Both the position numbers and the translations under genes were made by a program. From positions 3,348,001 to 3,412,000 of the forward strand of contig JAULSU010000001.1 in NCBI GenBank assembly GCA_030512335.1: a DNA stretch of 64,000 bases, read 5' to 3'. Of the stretch, positions 10,429-23,665 are shown in pieces. The stretch comes from Immersiella caudata (taxonomy: Eukaryota > Ascomycota > Sordariomycetes > Sordariales > Lasiosphaeriaceae). The first letter of the stretch is position 1. Each line of letters opens with the position of its first letter. The notes beneath the pieces were generated by a model. It had not been told where the DNA came from and ran no database searches. It saw only the letters and a program-made list of their open reading frames with translations.

Positions 10429-13400
10429 TGCCCAAAGATGGTGGAATTGATCGGACCAAATTGACCTGAATTGCTGCACTGTAAACCTCCTAAAGGCCGA
10501 GATCCCAGCTCGACAAGTAGCTCCGGCACAAATCACCGCCTCGCCCGCCTGGCACCACCGAGGTCGGCTCCCGCGGCGGGGCGTCCCCGTTCCCCGTGTG
10601 CTCCCGCCCGACGAGCCTCGGGAATCGAAGATCTCACACCACGGGCAATTATGAGAACTGATAGGATACACGCTAATCTCCTACTAGCGTTACTACCGAC
10701 CCAGCCCTGCCAGCCACTGAAGCGCACACTGTAAAGCCGCGCCGTCGACCTCTGCTGTCCCAGGAACCGAGCAATCTCGCTCTCCGGGGAAATGCAGGCT
10801 CTCCATATTGTCGGATGATGCGAGACGACCCAAGGCTCTCGCCAAGTTAAGCTGCAATGTGCGAATGCAATAGTTGCCAGACAGGCGAGCCGGGATTCCA
10901 TCAGTGCCCTCCAGCGTATCCGCGCTACCGACGCGCGTCTGAACAGGGAGCTCTAGCAACGGAGGCGCCGCGCCTCGATGCCCCGACAAAAAGAGCTCTG
11001 TTACCCCTCTCTAGCTTCATGAGCTTGAGCACAGACACGACCCCAGTTCTTAGCTCGCAAGCCTTCCCTTGTTGCGATGAACTATTGAGCCTCTGTCTGC
11101 GATCCCAATGACGTCTATATCGATGTTGGGTAGCAGTGAGGGGGTTGAGGCCACGACGTCGATGCTACCGTAGCAGAGGGTTGGGATTCGGGAGGAGAAT
11201 TCGGGAATTCCATCCTCCCTCTGAAATCCAGAACCCCAAAGCTCCCGGTCCTCCGTAGGGAGGGGTAATCTCGTGGCTTCGCGACGCGTCGGGCTTTCTC
11301 TGTCGTCATTCGTGTGGGGGTCAAATGAGATATTGACGGTGGCTACTCCCAGAAGTGTGCAGTCTCCCAGGCACGTTTTCTTTTCACCTGGCTCATAGGC
11401 TCATTGACCACTAACTTGCCCTCCGAAGTCCGGACAAGGCGGCAGCTGAATGGGCATCACCTCATCCCCCTTGCGTGTGATTGGGCTCGAGCTTTTCTGT
11501 CTGGCTATTGGCCTTGTGGCAAATTGAGCATGCTCTGGAGGCTTCGAGATGTCGTGAACGGCAATGTGGTGTCCTGTTTCGGGGCGCTAGCAAACCCGTG
11601 AGCAGCCGAACAACTCAGGTGGTCTTGTGTGGCCGATTTAGACTGGCATTTAAATGTTAATACTGATGGACTGATGCGAGATGGACGATGTTGCAGACCT
11701 GGTTCTCGAGGCTTGTGGGGTTCAACAAGCCCCCTCTGGCCGCCGCCACGCTCACCGAAGCGCAATGATACCCTCATCGAAGCGATCGAGACGGCGAGCT
11801 CTCCCATGTAGACAGCGTTCCATCAGCGAACCCAAGAGGCTGCGATGGCTAGATGCGATGTAACGACTTGCAGGCTTGACTGCACATGCGGGAATTCCGT
11901 CCGAGAGGAGGCTCTTTGCTCATCTCCCGCCAACGGAAATCCCGCCCTTGCCACCAAACCGGAAAGATTCTAGAATGATGCCACGCGAGCGAGGACGGCT
12001 CCCCTTGACACTGCCGGGCGTGGTCCGCCTGAACTTTGGCCGCAGAGGCAGAAGTTCGGTCAGGATCCAAGCCAATCGCCGCGTCTCCAAAACAGCCAGA
12101 AGAATTATCTTCGCATTCCATGCAATCTAAGAAGGCGCAAAAACACGCGTGCGGGAAAACATCACTCCCATCGAGCTGGCTCCTGGGAGGGATGTAACTC
12201 GACCGGGCCCAAAAGTCGGCCCAGCCATCGCTCCTAAACTCCCGGCATCTATCTGCATGCTTATTCCCCCACCCCTTGTACATACGCAGATACCATCAAC
12301 GCGTGTGCGTATCTCGGTTGCGCCATCGTTGCCGGTGACAAGTGTCTTCTTGATATTCGCTTCCGCCGCCACTGATAACATAAACAGGAGAATGGCTTTT
12401 CCCGAGGGCGTCCTGCACGATTTCCAGGGTGGTTAAAACCGGGCCGGCGGCCGATTTTGCCAGATTTTTGTCTCCAGCCAGACACTTTATGTCCGGTGGG
12501 TACAAGAAGCCCGATACTTATCGTAACATTCTGGCTAAAAGAAGATCAAACATTCAGAAGGTCTAGCTTCTCGTGTCGGCCCACACTGTCTGCTGCAGTG
12601 GAAATGAGGTAGCTGGAACTTCGAGCAATCCAGCGCCAGAGCGCTCCGGTTGCCCCTGCGTATAGTGCTGAAGGCCAAAAAACATGCGCAGAGAGTGGTT
12701 CCACCAGGACGGCGGACGCGGGTTTCGCTCCTCGGGATCGCATTGACGGATTGCCGACGTGAAGCAGCTGGGGGTTGTCAACAGTACTTCGAACCCCGGC
12801 GCTTTTTTGAGATTTGCCAACAGTGTGAGGAACTTCATCCGAACACCCGAGACTGACCACGAGATGGTCTCGATGGGCGTGCACGCCTCTGGTTTGGGCG
12901 CAGATAGGAAAACACAGCGGGTCTTTGAGAGCGCTCGCAAGCCCGAAACTGACTTGATTTGTTTGTTGTTGTCGCTGTGACGTCGAGTTTGCGCCCCGAA
13001 AGCCCGGACGGCAGCGGCTCACACTCCACGTTTCCGCCCTGACAGGGCTGAGCCGAGCTCTTGAGCCGCTGTGGTAGGTGGATGTGGTGGGTTGTTTGCT
13101 GTCTCTTGCTGCCCCATTCTCCGCCTCCTCCAATTCCGCGGGGGACGGGCCGGTTTGGTGGATCTGCTTCGCTCCACGATACGTCACTGCCGGGGCGCAT
13201 CGCCTTCAACAGAGTGTTGGGTTATCGTGACAATACGCCTTCCTTGGCCATTAAGACCCCCAAAGTCGACATCGCAGTCTCGTCGGCGCATGTACTGCAG
13301 TGTTCAATCTACAGCGGGGGTCGGTGGCGGCTGAATTGTGCTGGATACAGGTCGGGATTGCTGGGCACTTCGCCGCCAGGGATCCAGATACAATCCTGCA

Positions 13401-16265
13401 GGGGAACGCTGGTCGACCAGATGTTGATCGAAGAAACGTGGTGGGCGCTGGGGCCAACATTTTAATCTATTCAAGACCGATATGAGAACAGGCATGGTCG
13501 GGTCGATGATTTCCTTGAGCGGGACGAAGGAGTGTGAAACCCCCTTGGGTGGCGGGTAGTTGTGTTCGATGGGGAATTTTTCGTCACTGCCGCGAAGCCG
13601 GCCAAGAAGTTGAACTTCACAGTTGGAGGTACCGTACCTGCCATGTTTCTCGCCTGGGCTCAACGCGGACTGGCTTTGGAAAAGTTTGGTTGACCCAGGG
13701 AAACAGCCATCGCTCTCTACTTGCAACTTCGGCCCTTCTGACGTGGAAAAAAAAAAAAAACAAGGAACAACATCCGTGCGAAGCACACAGCGGACTCGCA
13801 ACAAGACTCTTCGACCACTGGAGGGGGATCCTGCAGCCTGCAGCTTTGCTTCTCATCAAGTGTGATGCTCATTCATCTGATGTTATTCTCCGCGCCGCAT
13901 GGTCGATAGTGCTGGGCAGCTCGAATAGCGATGCGAAGACCCTGCTATGCCCACCATTCCGATGCCATCGACCCATCCTCCACTCGGATTTGCGGTTTGA
14001 TCGTCAAATCGACCCCATTGGGCCCCCCGCCGCCAACAGTGATTGATGCGCTTGATGTTGCTTCACGGAAGAATTGAAGGCCTCATCCGAACTCTCCCCC
14101 TCACAACAAGAGCGCTACACCCCTTCGGAGTACTCCGGGCGGTCCCCGACGGAGATCAGTACCTGATCGACCGCAACGGCACCCTGCAACTCAGTTGTCG
14201 CATAGAATATTGTGGTTCGTCCCATGTTCACCCCAGCGAGTTTTTCTACTTCCAAGTATCGCAGTGCTTGTGATCGCCGGGATGTCAGACCGCCCTGGGG
14301 AGCTTCCGTGGAGTTCGCTGTCGGCTGGCCCAGCGCGCCGGGCTTGCATGTGCACATCGACTGGTAATCTCCCTCAAGGGAAGATCCGTGTCAAAGTCAA
14401 ACCCTTCTTCGGAGCTTCTAGAAGAACAATCTCGTAGGTCGTGCAGCGCCTGGGCAGATCCGAGTTTGATCGCATTGTGGTGTCGACGTTGAATCTGACT
14501 TCAACCTTGTGCGTTGTGCGACGTTTGAACGAGTGGCGCCGTTTGGTGATACCACCCTGTTGATGACTCGCAGCCCGCCACGCCTGCTACCGGCAGTCCA
14601 GCCCCGAACGGCGAACCCTCCAAGAGATCCTGGACGGACACCCCATGCTCTCCACCGGCGATATGCACGGCACCCAACACAGATGGATGTATGACATCGC
14701 GTTGAACATTTGCACTTGCTCCCATGGGGGCAAGCGTGGCTTTGCACCTGGGCATGACCTTGACATTGGGGAATAATCCATCTGCGGGCTCCAACTACAA
14801 CGTCAACAACCTAGCCGGCATTTTGCCAGCATCCTATGCTGAAGCCGATAGTGATATTCGTGGTTTCGTTGTGCAAGCCTAAATAGCCAATATCAACTTT
14901 GCACATCTCTGCGTCGTACTGCATCTCCAAAATGAAGGGGTCTGTTATGGGCAGCGTTCATTGGGGGTCGACCAATGCCATCCCTCCCACCGATGTCACT
15001 TTCTGATGAACTACCCCATTTCAATCCCAGGCTTTGGAGTCTCACTGACGGGTATCCCGCCAGCTTGATGCAAGGTACCCGAGCGTCACCAGTGCCCATT
15101 GTGCCCTGTCCGGGGTGGTGGAGGGGTGCAAGGTAGCTTCTCCAACGACCTGCATAGCGGGCGCTTACATTGCTGATTCTGCCCCTCAGACCACACTGCT
15201 TGTCTGGAGTGTGAATGGACACGCTAGGACTACGACCTTACTATCCCACACACATAAGTGACGAGGCAACCTGGCACCAAGAAATGCCGCTGGCGGGGGT
15301 TTTCTTCCACCGGCCCCAGTGCTCAGAGACCCTGACGTCGATCGTGTTCTGGAAGGCATCCGCACCCCGTGCTCATTGCCGATGTCTCTACTCGAATGCT
15401 TCCGTTTGGCCTGAATCGAGGAAGAACTGCACTACGTTCTTCCAAAAACCCATATCGCTGGCTATTGGTTAAAAAAGGGACAGCAGCGAGCAGCGAACAG
15501 AGGCAAAAGGATAATAATATCAGAAATCCAATTATAACGTTGAACGACATCTCGCCCAGATTCTCGCAACTGGTGGCTGGAGAGGTATCTGCGACAAAAG
15601 GTACCCTCGACATGGACAGGGATAGTGGTGTCAGCCTATGAACGCGGTGCGGCGTGACTTCTTGGCAATTATTAGTCAGGGATTCGTGGGCGCTGCTCGG
15701 CCTCGGCAGGGGACGCATTCTTTGGCAGGCCCGATCGCCGAATCCAATTCCTCGTTGGAAGCGCAACCGCAGACGGACGAATTGGTGGATGCCTGCTCTC
15801 GGACAATCAAAAGTCTGCCCGAACTCGCCATCCAAGATCCGCGGCGCTGCCAATAGACCGATAGCGATGTCGCAATGTATCCTCTCGTCTCTGTGTGCAT
15901 CCTACCTACCAACACAACCGCCAACTAGCGGCTCCCCCTAGCGAGGCACGTACCCTCACCCCAATATACCCTACCTAACATCGAGAGTATGCGCGGGAGC
16001 TTCCTCCCAAGGTAATTACCACAACGAGCTCAGGGACCTGGACTCGCAGCGCCCAGCACACACACAGCGCGCGCCTGGACGTGAGGCATTCCACCAACCT
16101 TCTTGATCGCCTTCCGTGCCGATTTCTCAGGTTCCAAGATCGGATCTCCCTCATGGGGTCGTTCCCGGCCGAATGCCACCCTTTTGCGCATGAAGGATTA
16201 CAACCTTGGACAGGGATTTGACCCTCGAACTAACCACCTGAAGCATCCTCAACCCTAAGGCGCCG

Positions 16266-16286
16266 CCCCCCCCCCCCCCCCCCCCC
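16266..16286. repeat. Poly-C tract
   Basis: About 21 consecutive C in the gene-free region. Confidence 0.85.
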
Positions 16287-16773
16287 GACCTCGGAAATCT
16301 TTGCGGATCGGAGCAGTGGTGAAGAAGCTTTGCGGGCGAGCATAAGACAGCTACAGCTCTGACACCCCCAGACAAGTATACCCGGCCAACTATACAATGC
16401 AGTGACTGAGACGGCGGGTATCGCGAGCGTGTCAACCGCGTACCCAGCAGTAGTTCTTAATGCCCACTTGGGACTTCGGGACGGTAGCCGGGGTACATGC
16501 TAGGCTCTCATGGCAGAATGAGGCCTTAGAACGGGTACCTTTCAACCACCTCCCACATGGAGGAATGAGGCGCTTGGTAGTTATGCTCATCGCACACCAC
16601 CTAGTCGGTTAATCGCCTGAGCGAATTGGTCAGGGCGCTGGTGGAAGCCATGGAAGAGAGTCCGCTCTTCTTTCCGGAGAGCCTTTCCTGGGTGCTGTGT
16701 TTCAGCCTTTGGCGCTGGTCAAAGGATGAATTGGGGCAAAGATCCTAACACCCATTTTTCCAAGTTGGCTCAC

Positions 16774-16785
16774 GGGGGGGGGGGG
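16774..16785. repeat. Poly-G tract
   Basis: About 12 consecutive G, 490 bases to the right of the poly-C run at 16266. Confidence 0.85.
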
Positions 16786-17150
16786 TGTGTGGGAGGCCCT
16801 CGCATGGCGGAACCAGCGCAACATGAAGCCGACTTTGATGAAGCTGCTCCTAGGTGGTATGGATGGCCAGCAGCCAGCAGAAAAATAAATCCCCGGCGAT
16901 TTTTTGCTAACCACAGAATCACGACACGCCCATGGTTTCTGGACATTCTGGCATTTTTGGCTCCAGCTCGACCTTCCATGTCCGGCTGCCCAGCTCATTG
17001 TTGTTCGCTCGCCGCTTGTCCGTCCACGTCTCGTGCCTGCCCCCCGGAATAAAGAGAACGTCCGAGGAAAGAACGACCCCGTACGACCGCCCACTCCCAG
17101 CTCAACTCAAACGGTGCTCCCTTGAATTGAATGAATGACGGAGTGATATT

Positions 17151-19220
17151 CTTGGTTGCCCGGTCTTTGCTCCCCATGCGCTTGCGCCTTACTCCTTGCA
17201 ACGCTTCCTTGCCACCCAACCCTGCTCGTGGGTCAATATAAACGTTTGTCGTCTCTTATAAACCTCGCGGCCACCCTGCGCGACACCCACCATCGCTACC
17301 CTCACCCAGCAGAGCACCTGTTCCGCTTGCATCTCGCATCTGGAACCGTGTCTGACACAAGAACTCGCCATCGCATTGTCAACCGAATCGACGGCATCCT
17401 TGGGCCCTTGCCCCCCCGACGGCCCTCCAAGGAAGGATCTGTGAGGGAGAGTGAGACAAGACGGGGCCAAAGTCCAACAAAAAAAAAAAGGAAGGAATTT
17501 CAACGTCGAAAAGCAACTCCACGAGATACGCATCGATTCTGTCCACCCTGACACCAGCGGACGGTGCCGCAACGCTGCCCGCGGTTCCCCATCCCGGATT
17601 ACATGGACCGCTCCCGACCCGCGATCTCACGCGCCCCTGCCGTCCAGCCCGATCTGGTTGAGGCTCTCCTCACATTGTCTCTCGAGAGACAGACGCCGCT
17701 GCTGGTCGCGGCATCAACGAACACCAATCGTCCCGAGCATCAGCGGACGCCATCTCGTCGGTGGTCTATCTCTTTGGCTGACCGGAACGGCTGAAAGAGC
17801 TGCATCCTGACTGGCCAAGACACTGCTTTGCTTATCCTGCAATCCGGCAATAGCAGCACGCCAACACGATCTTTAGCCAGCGACCCCTAGCAAAAAAAAA
17901 AAAGACAAGGAGCAGTCACTCACTCACCTACTAACACCGCGGCTCCAGCTGCCTACTTCCCTCTTCAGACTCCCGGCTCTTTTAAATCAAGCCTCAACCC
18001 TCCCGCGTGGTGCCCCCCAACCTCCCACACCCCCCGCAGCTCACTAGCTGCTCAAACATCCCATTTATATACACATCCTACATACACGCTTTCCCAAACA
18101 GTCAGGAAGCGTCGTCGCAAACTTGCGAACTTGGACCCCCGACGGCCCCGATCTTGATCTCGTCGTTGCCGCGAAGCGCTGCAAGCAGCAACTGACAGGC
18201 CGCTGACAGCCCTGGAAGGTTGTACAGATACTTCCAAAAACAGCAACTGCGGGATCCCCCTGCCCACTTTCAGACCATCCCTCTCTATCAGGTACGAAAA
18301 TTTGGGGTGCGAGCCGTGTCATCAACGCGGCCTACCAAACTCCCTCCTGGACTCCGGTTCCATTCCAGCCAGCACTCGGTTCGTTTCGTTCGTGCACTGC
18401 AGTACCCTCTCCGCACTGCAGCCAGCTGCCACCAGACAGACACACACACACACCCCCCCCTACCCTAGCCTCCTCCAACTGCTCTCGACCAGCTCACACG
18501 CAGCGGCCACCCAGACACCCAGACGCGCACCTCCACCGCAGCACACAGTTCGGCTTTTTGCGACGCACACGCACACAGCTATACACGGTTCACATATAGC
18601 CCAGACTCCTCTTTCCGTCTTGACCCTTGCAAGAAAGGGTTGCCGTTGCCGTTGCCGCTGCCTTGCCCCAGCCTACCCTCCTAAAATCCCCAGGCTGGTT
18701 CCCAAAGGAGGTGTATTTTAGTCGCCAGTCATATTGCTTGGATCCTCGTCGCTCCAGCTGCCGCGAACCACAAGTCCTTCATCAACTCCATTGGCCCGTT
18801 GTCGCTCGCTACCTTTCGTCTGCCCCGTTCGTCTCTCTCACCTTCTGAAGTCTTGATCCACCTTGGCCACCAACCTCTGCTGGAGAACCACAGGACCTCT
18901 TCGCTCGTCCCCTACCCCGGACCGCAACCACATCCGCAGGCTACCGAGGAAACAAGACCCTCGTTGCTAGGATCAGGACCTTCGGCCTTTCCTGTGTGCT
19001 ATGCCATAAGGAATCCGCTGGCAAATATCAGCAGACGCTAGGTTGTGAGAGCGTAGGCCGACATAGTTGCATACCTGGAGCTTAGTCGACCAGCGCTCAA
19101 GGCCCGCTGTAATACTCGCTTGGGCTCTCGCCACCCTCTCGAATATCCGGTGCTGGACACGACCCCCGGTTTCTCCTGACACCTCTCAGCCCGGCCACAT
19201 CAGCAGCTAGCTACCTGTTC
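17151..19220 (+). promoter_or_regulatory. Pyrimidine-rich probable leader of the Zn2Cys6 gene
   Basis: From about 17,270 to the ATG at 19221 the + strand is unusually rich in C and T and poor in G, as in long 5' leaders of Sordariomycete regulatory genes. Two TATAAA boxes (17237-17242, 17257-17262) sit at its left border and could drive a transcript with an approximately 1.9-kb 5' UTR. Several short upstream ORFs (for example 18302-18721) lie in it. The reading as a leader is an inference; RNA data are needed to place the transcript start. Confidence 0.5.
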
Positions 19221-20795
19221 ATGGCAGTCGTTGCTCCTCCGCCCCTGAAATCGAATTTGGCTTCCTGGGGATCAAGCAACTCCGCTATATATCCATCTGT
19301 AGCACCAGCACCCATGACAGACATAATGTCATACCAGTATCCCCCGCCGCCGTCCCAAAACGGGGCCGACATAGACGCATTGCCCTCTGGGTACTTGCCC
19401 AATTACTCTGGGTTGCCATCGCAGACCTCCTCCGGAATGGACATTCGACCGGGCCTCGACTCGGGCATTCCCTCGAGGGATCGTTCTGACTCACTATCTA
19501 AATCGCTGAAGCTGAAGCGCTCGATATCGACACCGGTCGTTGGTCCGCCGCAGTCCCAGCCGCCGCCAACGCAGCAACATCCTCCAACACCACAACAATC
19601 GACCACGCCCGGACAGGATGCCCTTAGCCTTGCGGCAGAGAAGAGAAGAAATAAGCTGGGATATCATCGCACGTCTGTCGCATGCGGTAAGTTTTTCCAC
19701 TTGAAACGCTGATGCAAACCTGTCTCTTGGGGTGAAGGTTGAGCTAAATCCCATCCAAGGCCACTGCCGCCGCCGAAAGATCAGGTGCATCCCGTCGCAA
19801 AACGATGTCCAGGGCAGATGCGTAAACTGCATCCGCCTAAAGAAAGAGTGCAGCTTCTACCCTGTAGACCAGCAGCCGCCACCGGATACGCGACAAAAGT
19901 CTGCGTCGCGCTCTTCCGTCGGGCCCAAGATCGCTTCTGCGTCCTCGTCGCCCGCCTTGCAGACGGGAATCCCATCAGACATGCATGGGCAGCCACCATA
20001 CCCTCTAACGATGCCTTCCATGCCTCCGCCCACGCGACCACCAGGAAGCGAGAGCTATACCCCTGACTCCAAGCGTAAGTCTCTATCCCTCCTCTCTTCG
20101 CCACAGAAAATCCTATCGATGAAGACCGGCCCACTAAGGCTCCTCAAGTCCCCCCGAGTAGTCGACCATATGAATATGGGCACCATGGTATGACGAACTG
20201 GATGTCCGCAGATGCCAGCCCAAGCTCGTCCAAGCCCAGTGACCTGAACGCAACCTGGAGGTCTTACCCGGCCGAGTCGCCAATCACCCCAGCCTTCTCG
20301 CCGTACACGCCTCATGCGCCACCTCCGTCTGCCACTTGGTCAGCATCGGTGGCATCCGAATCCTCATCGAGGGACGATATGGGATGGTCCAACTACCCAG
20401 CGCCGCCCCCCCGGTCTTTGTCATTTGGTGCCGACAGCGTCGCAAGCCACCAGCCATATCCTTCAATCTCCCAAATGAGCAGTCACTCGAGCCGCCCATA
20501 CGATCGCAAGTCAAGCTCCATGTCGAGTGAAATGTATCCGCCACCCATCGCAACGACAATCCCTGGAATCGAGACTGTGCCGGGGACGACGCTGGAGCAC
20601 AACGTGTCGCTGTCTGCTGGGGCTGTGCCTCCATCCAGCTACAGCTCATGGCAGCAACCATATCCATACCCCAAGCAAAGCGAAGGTTATGCAGGCTGGT
20701 ATGGAGAAGCCGGTGGACAACAACACCTCGGATCGGGAGAGCAGCACCCGCCAGAGCATTCGCACTCCGGTCCGGGCATGTACTATGAGCGATAA
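19221..20795 (+). CDS. Zn(II)2Cys6 fungal transcription factor
   Basis: Exons 19221-19686, 19760-20074 and about 20107-20795 give about 489 residues. The binuclear zinc cluster starts at residue 155: CGHCRRRKIRC followed by CVNCIRLKKEC, spacing C-x2-C-x6-C-x10-C-x2-C-x6-C, preceded by a basic stretch EKRRNKLGYHRTS. The first intron cuts the codon right after the first cysteine. Flanks are Ser/Pro/Gln-rich and probably disordered; no fungal_trans middle homology domain is visible, so this is a short-type regulator. It should bind CGG-type DNA in the nucleus; target genes are unknown. The second intron is problematic: donor 20075 to the first acceptor at 20106 makes only 32 nt, whereas an acceptor at 20148 gives 74 nt and the same downstream frame (14 fewer residues). 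No gene symbol is assigned. Confidence 0.88.
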
Positions 20796-23665
20796 CGAGA
20801 TGCACTCGCCCCGTCCGTTGAAGGTGAATGTTTTCGGCCAGTTTACGAGAGGAGAGTTGATTCGAGAGCAGAAAAGGAGACATCCAGACACCTCAATCCA
20901 GCAGCCAACCGGGAGACGCAAGTGAACATTTATTGACTCGAAACCCACTCCATTTGTACGATGCGAATGTCTCGCCAAGTTGATGTATCGTCAGTGCGAC
21001 AGGGTGGGCTTTCCTAATCTGGCGGGAACTGCACGATGCAAGACAGTTGATTGGGAAGACGAAGCCTGAGCGCAGCGGTGCTTCATTGCCAAATCGGGAT
21101 TTGCGACACCAAGCTTTCCACATGAGACCTCGGTTGTGCGTGTGACGACGAAAGCGTGCAAGCCGATTACAAAAACAGCCTGCCAAACAAACAATCGTCG
21201 GATCGTCGCCCCAACTGCTGACCACAGGGGCAAACAACCGATCGGAATGGCAGACAACTTTCGGGCCCGCCCCCGTATTTGGTCATGATAACGACTTTCG
21301 AGCTGACAGGTGACGTTGCGTCCCGAGTGCCGCTGCAATCGACATGCCGCTGGGCAAAAGCAATAGGGAAGGGGGTTTGGAAGCGGGTGTTCGACTTGGA
21401 GGAGAGATAGTGATGGAAAGCCACTTGCGGTGGCGGCTTTCAGGGTATGGAAAGGGGTTTAAGTGAGACGACTAAATTATCGCACTTGACAAGGCGCGGA
21501 CGGGAGACGGTAAATTGGCGGCGGGTTGAAGAAATGGGCTGCATACATTACCCACATCACGGCAATGGGAAGGGCACGGCGGTTGGAGCAGGAGAAGCTG
21601 CGGTCGAACATCGGAGGGGTTTCTGACACCCGCTGTTTGTGGTTCCTTTTGGCTTCCTCACTCTCCACACAACGGACTAGTGGGCGGCAGGCGGTTTGGA
21701 TTCATCTCGCATGGTTTGGTTGGTGGGTTGGGGTTTCTCAGATCGCGGGGGCGGCACGGGACGGGACGGCGGACGGCTCGAGCAAAACACCACGTTTCCC
21801 GTCTTGATCAAGTTCTCGATGAGGGCCTCTGTTTGCGAATACATGCCGATCATCTGCCCCCGACCGGGTTACATGAACGACGAGACGTGACACGACATTG
21901 AAAGAGTGCGCATGGAACAGGCGAGCGATGCCCGCTATCGTCGGCGGCGCGAAGAGCAAAACATGAGACGAACAACTGGACGGCTGGAACTGGTTTTGGT
22001 CGGGTCGGCGCCCTTGGGTTGGACATGGTCGGCTCGCTTGACATCAAAGCTGGGAAAGGGTTGATCTTATACTGCATGGTCGGTTGGTGGGATGGAAAAA
22101 GGGTGGGATACAAGTGCTGGCATGAATCATTTCCTTTATTCTCATTTGTCGAATGTTTGTCTCATTTACCTATGTTTCTTCATTTCCTCCTTGGCGGCAG
22201 TGTGGCAGTTAAACGACATATTTCATTCTCTGTGTTTGCCCTCGATGGTGGAAAAGGACGAAAAAGTTTTTGATTTATCATTGGCTTAATTTCTGTCCGT
22301 CTCCTCTTTCTTCCCCTCTTCTCTCTTCTGTTATAGTATGTCGGTTGCATGGCTTATGCGTTGTACTTTATCTTTTTCACATGCATTTTGTTTCGGAGGC
22401 TTGCACGTCGACAGGGTTTGACCAAGGCAGGGTGGCAGACAAAGGGTGTATAGAACAGAAAGGGAAAGGATACATATACTATATATATTGCTATAGTATT
22501 ATTATGTTGCGATATGCCATCTATACTTTTGCTCACGTCTCGTGACGAACGCGTGCGGTGTCAGCAGGCGTATCTGACCTTCAAATATATCCAGCGACAT
22601 ATGCGGCGTCACACAAACTAAACGAGATCTCTACAGATTGAGTTTTCCGGTTAGCATGCGAGAAACTTGGCTACAGTTCAATATCTCGGTTGGCAAACAT
22701 ACCAACGGAGCATATGCGTGCATGGCATTGCTAGCATCTGACCGCTCCGCAGAAACGTCGGGGACCCGGAAGAGCATTACGATTAAGCAAAGAAGGCGAT
22801 TGATCGTTGCTAAGACTGCTCACATAACCCCTCATCTTAGTCTCCCTGTAGCAGACCTATAGAATGGCTGTCGACTAAGGGCGCATGGCAATTCTTCATG
22901 CTATGCGAAAAGCCCGATTTGGATGTGGGCACTGGCAAGGTGGCTTGTCAAGGGGCCTCGAGAATTGGCTGGGAAATCATTTGTGCGGCTACACTCCATC
23001 GCTAAAGGCTCTCTTGTCTATCTGTTGTCATGGATCTGGACCAGTCTGCCCGATGTGGCGCCGTCTCGTGATTCTGCCAAAGCGTTGGTGTTCTCGCCGG
23101 GCTCGGTGCTGGTGGTTATTCATGCAATGACTGAAAAGGGGATGCCAACCGGGAGGGATGCACCCCAGACCAACCCTCCACACCAACAACCCCAGGGCGC
23201 AGCCCCCAATTACACCATGGTTTCCCCATTCCCCGCTTTTTGTTACGAAACAGCCCGTCTGCCGTCCCCGCCCCACAACGGGGGAATTCATGCAACGGCC
23301 CCGTTCATTTTGAGCTCGGGACCGGAGGCCGCCGAGTCCTTTGTCTTCTGACTGGCGGGGATGGGCAGTTGCGCGATACCGGGGTCGGCGCGCTTAACTT
23401 TGGGTCGGCTTGGAGGGCGGGGGTCAAGGCGCGTCTGTGGTCTTGTTTCGTGAAGAAGTTGGTTAAGAAAATGTCCGTGTGGTTGACGCCGTCGTCATCT
23501 CCCTACACCATGCAAACGCACCTGCTGCTGCGATAAGTCGGTTAACTATAAGGGCCTCGCCCGTTCGTGCGCGTCTGCTGCAAGGCTGCCCTCAGATGCT
23601 GCATGCAACGCACGGCCTTTCGCTTGCCTTCCTACCCAAGAACCGGCTTCTGTATTCTAAGGAGG
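20796..23665. other. Intergenic region, probably long 3' UTR and spacer
   Basis: No protein or RNA gene recognised. The stretch 22,080-22,560 is T- and AT-rich, unlike its surroundings, as expected for a 3' untranslated or spacer sequence. ORFs up to 142 codons (22923-23351) lack family features. Confidence 0.5.

Larger units (their letters stand above)
10429..17150. other. 6.7-kb stretch without a supportable gene
   Basis: Open frames of 60-213 codons occur on both strands, but none shows a family motif, a consistent exon chain or a signal peptide. Short coding-looking patches appear in mixed frames, for example around 12,550-13,200 minus and 15,640-15,850 plus. They may be remnants of decayed genes, but I cannot assign them. 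It also holds a poly-C run (16266-16286) and a poly-G run (16774-16785). Confidence 0.5.

Noticed and set aside
15323..15853. 176-codon minus frame with a hydrophobic segment
   Set aside because: The single hydrophobic stretch is not enough; no homologue is recognised and the composition looks random.
22923..23351. 142-codon plus-strand frame
   Set aside because: No family features; probably spacer.
1..23665. RIP-mutated AT-rich DNA
   Set aside because: The gene-poor left part is not AT-rich, so there is no typical repeat-induced point mutation signature by eye.
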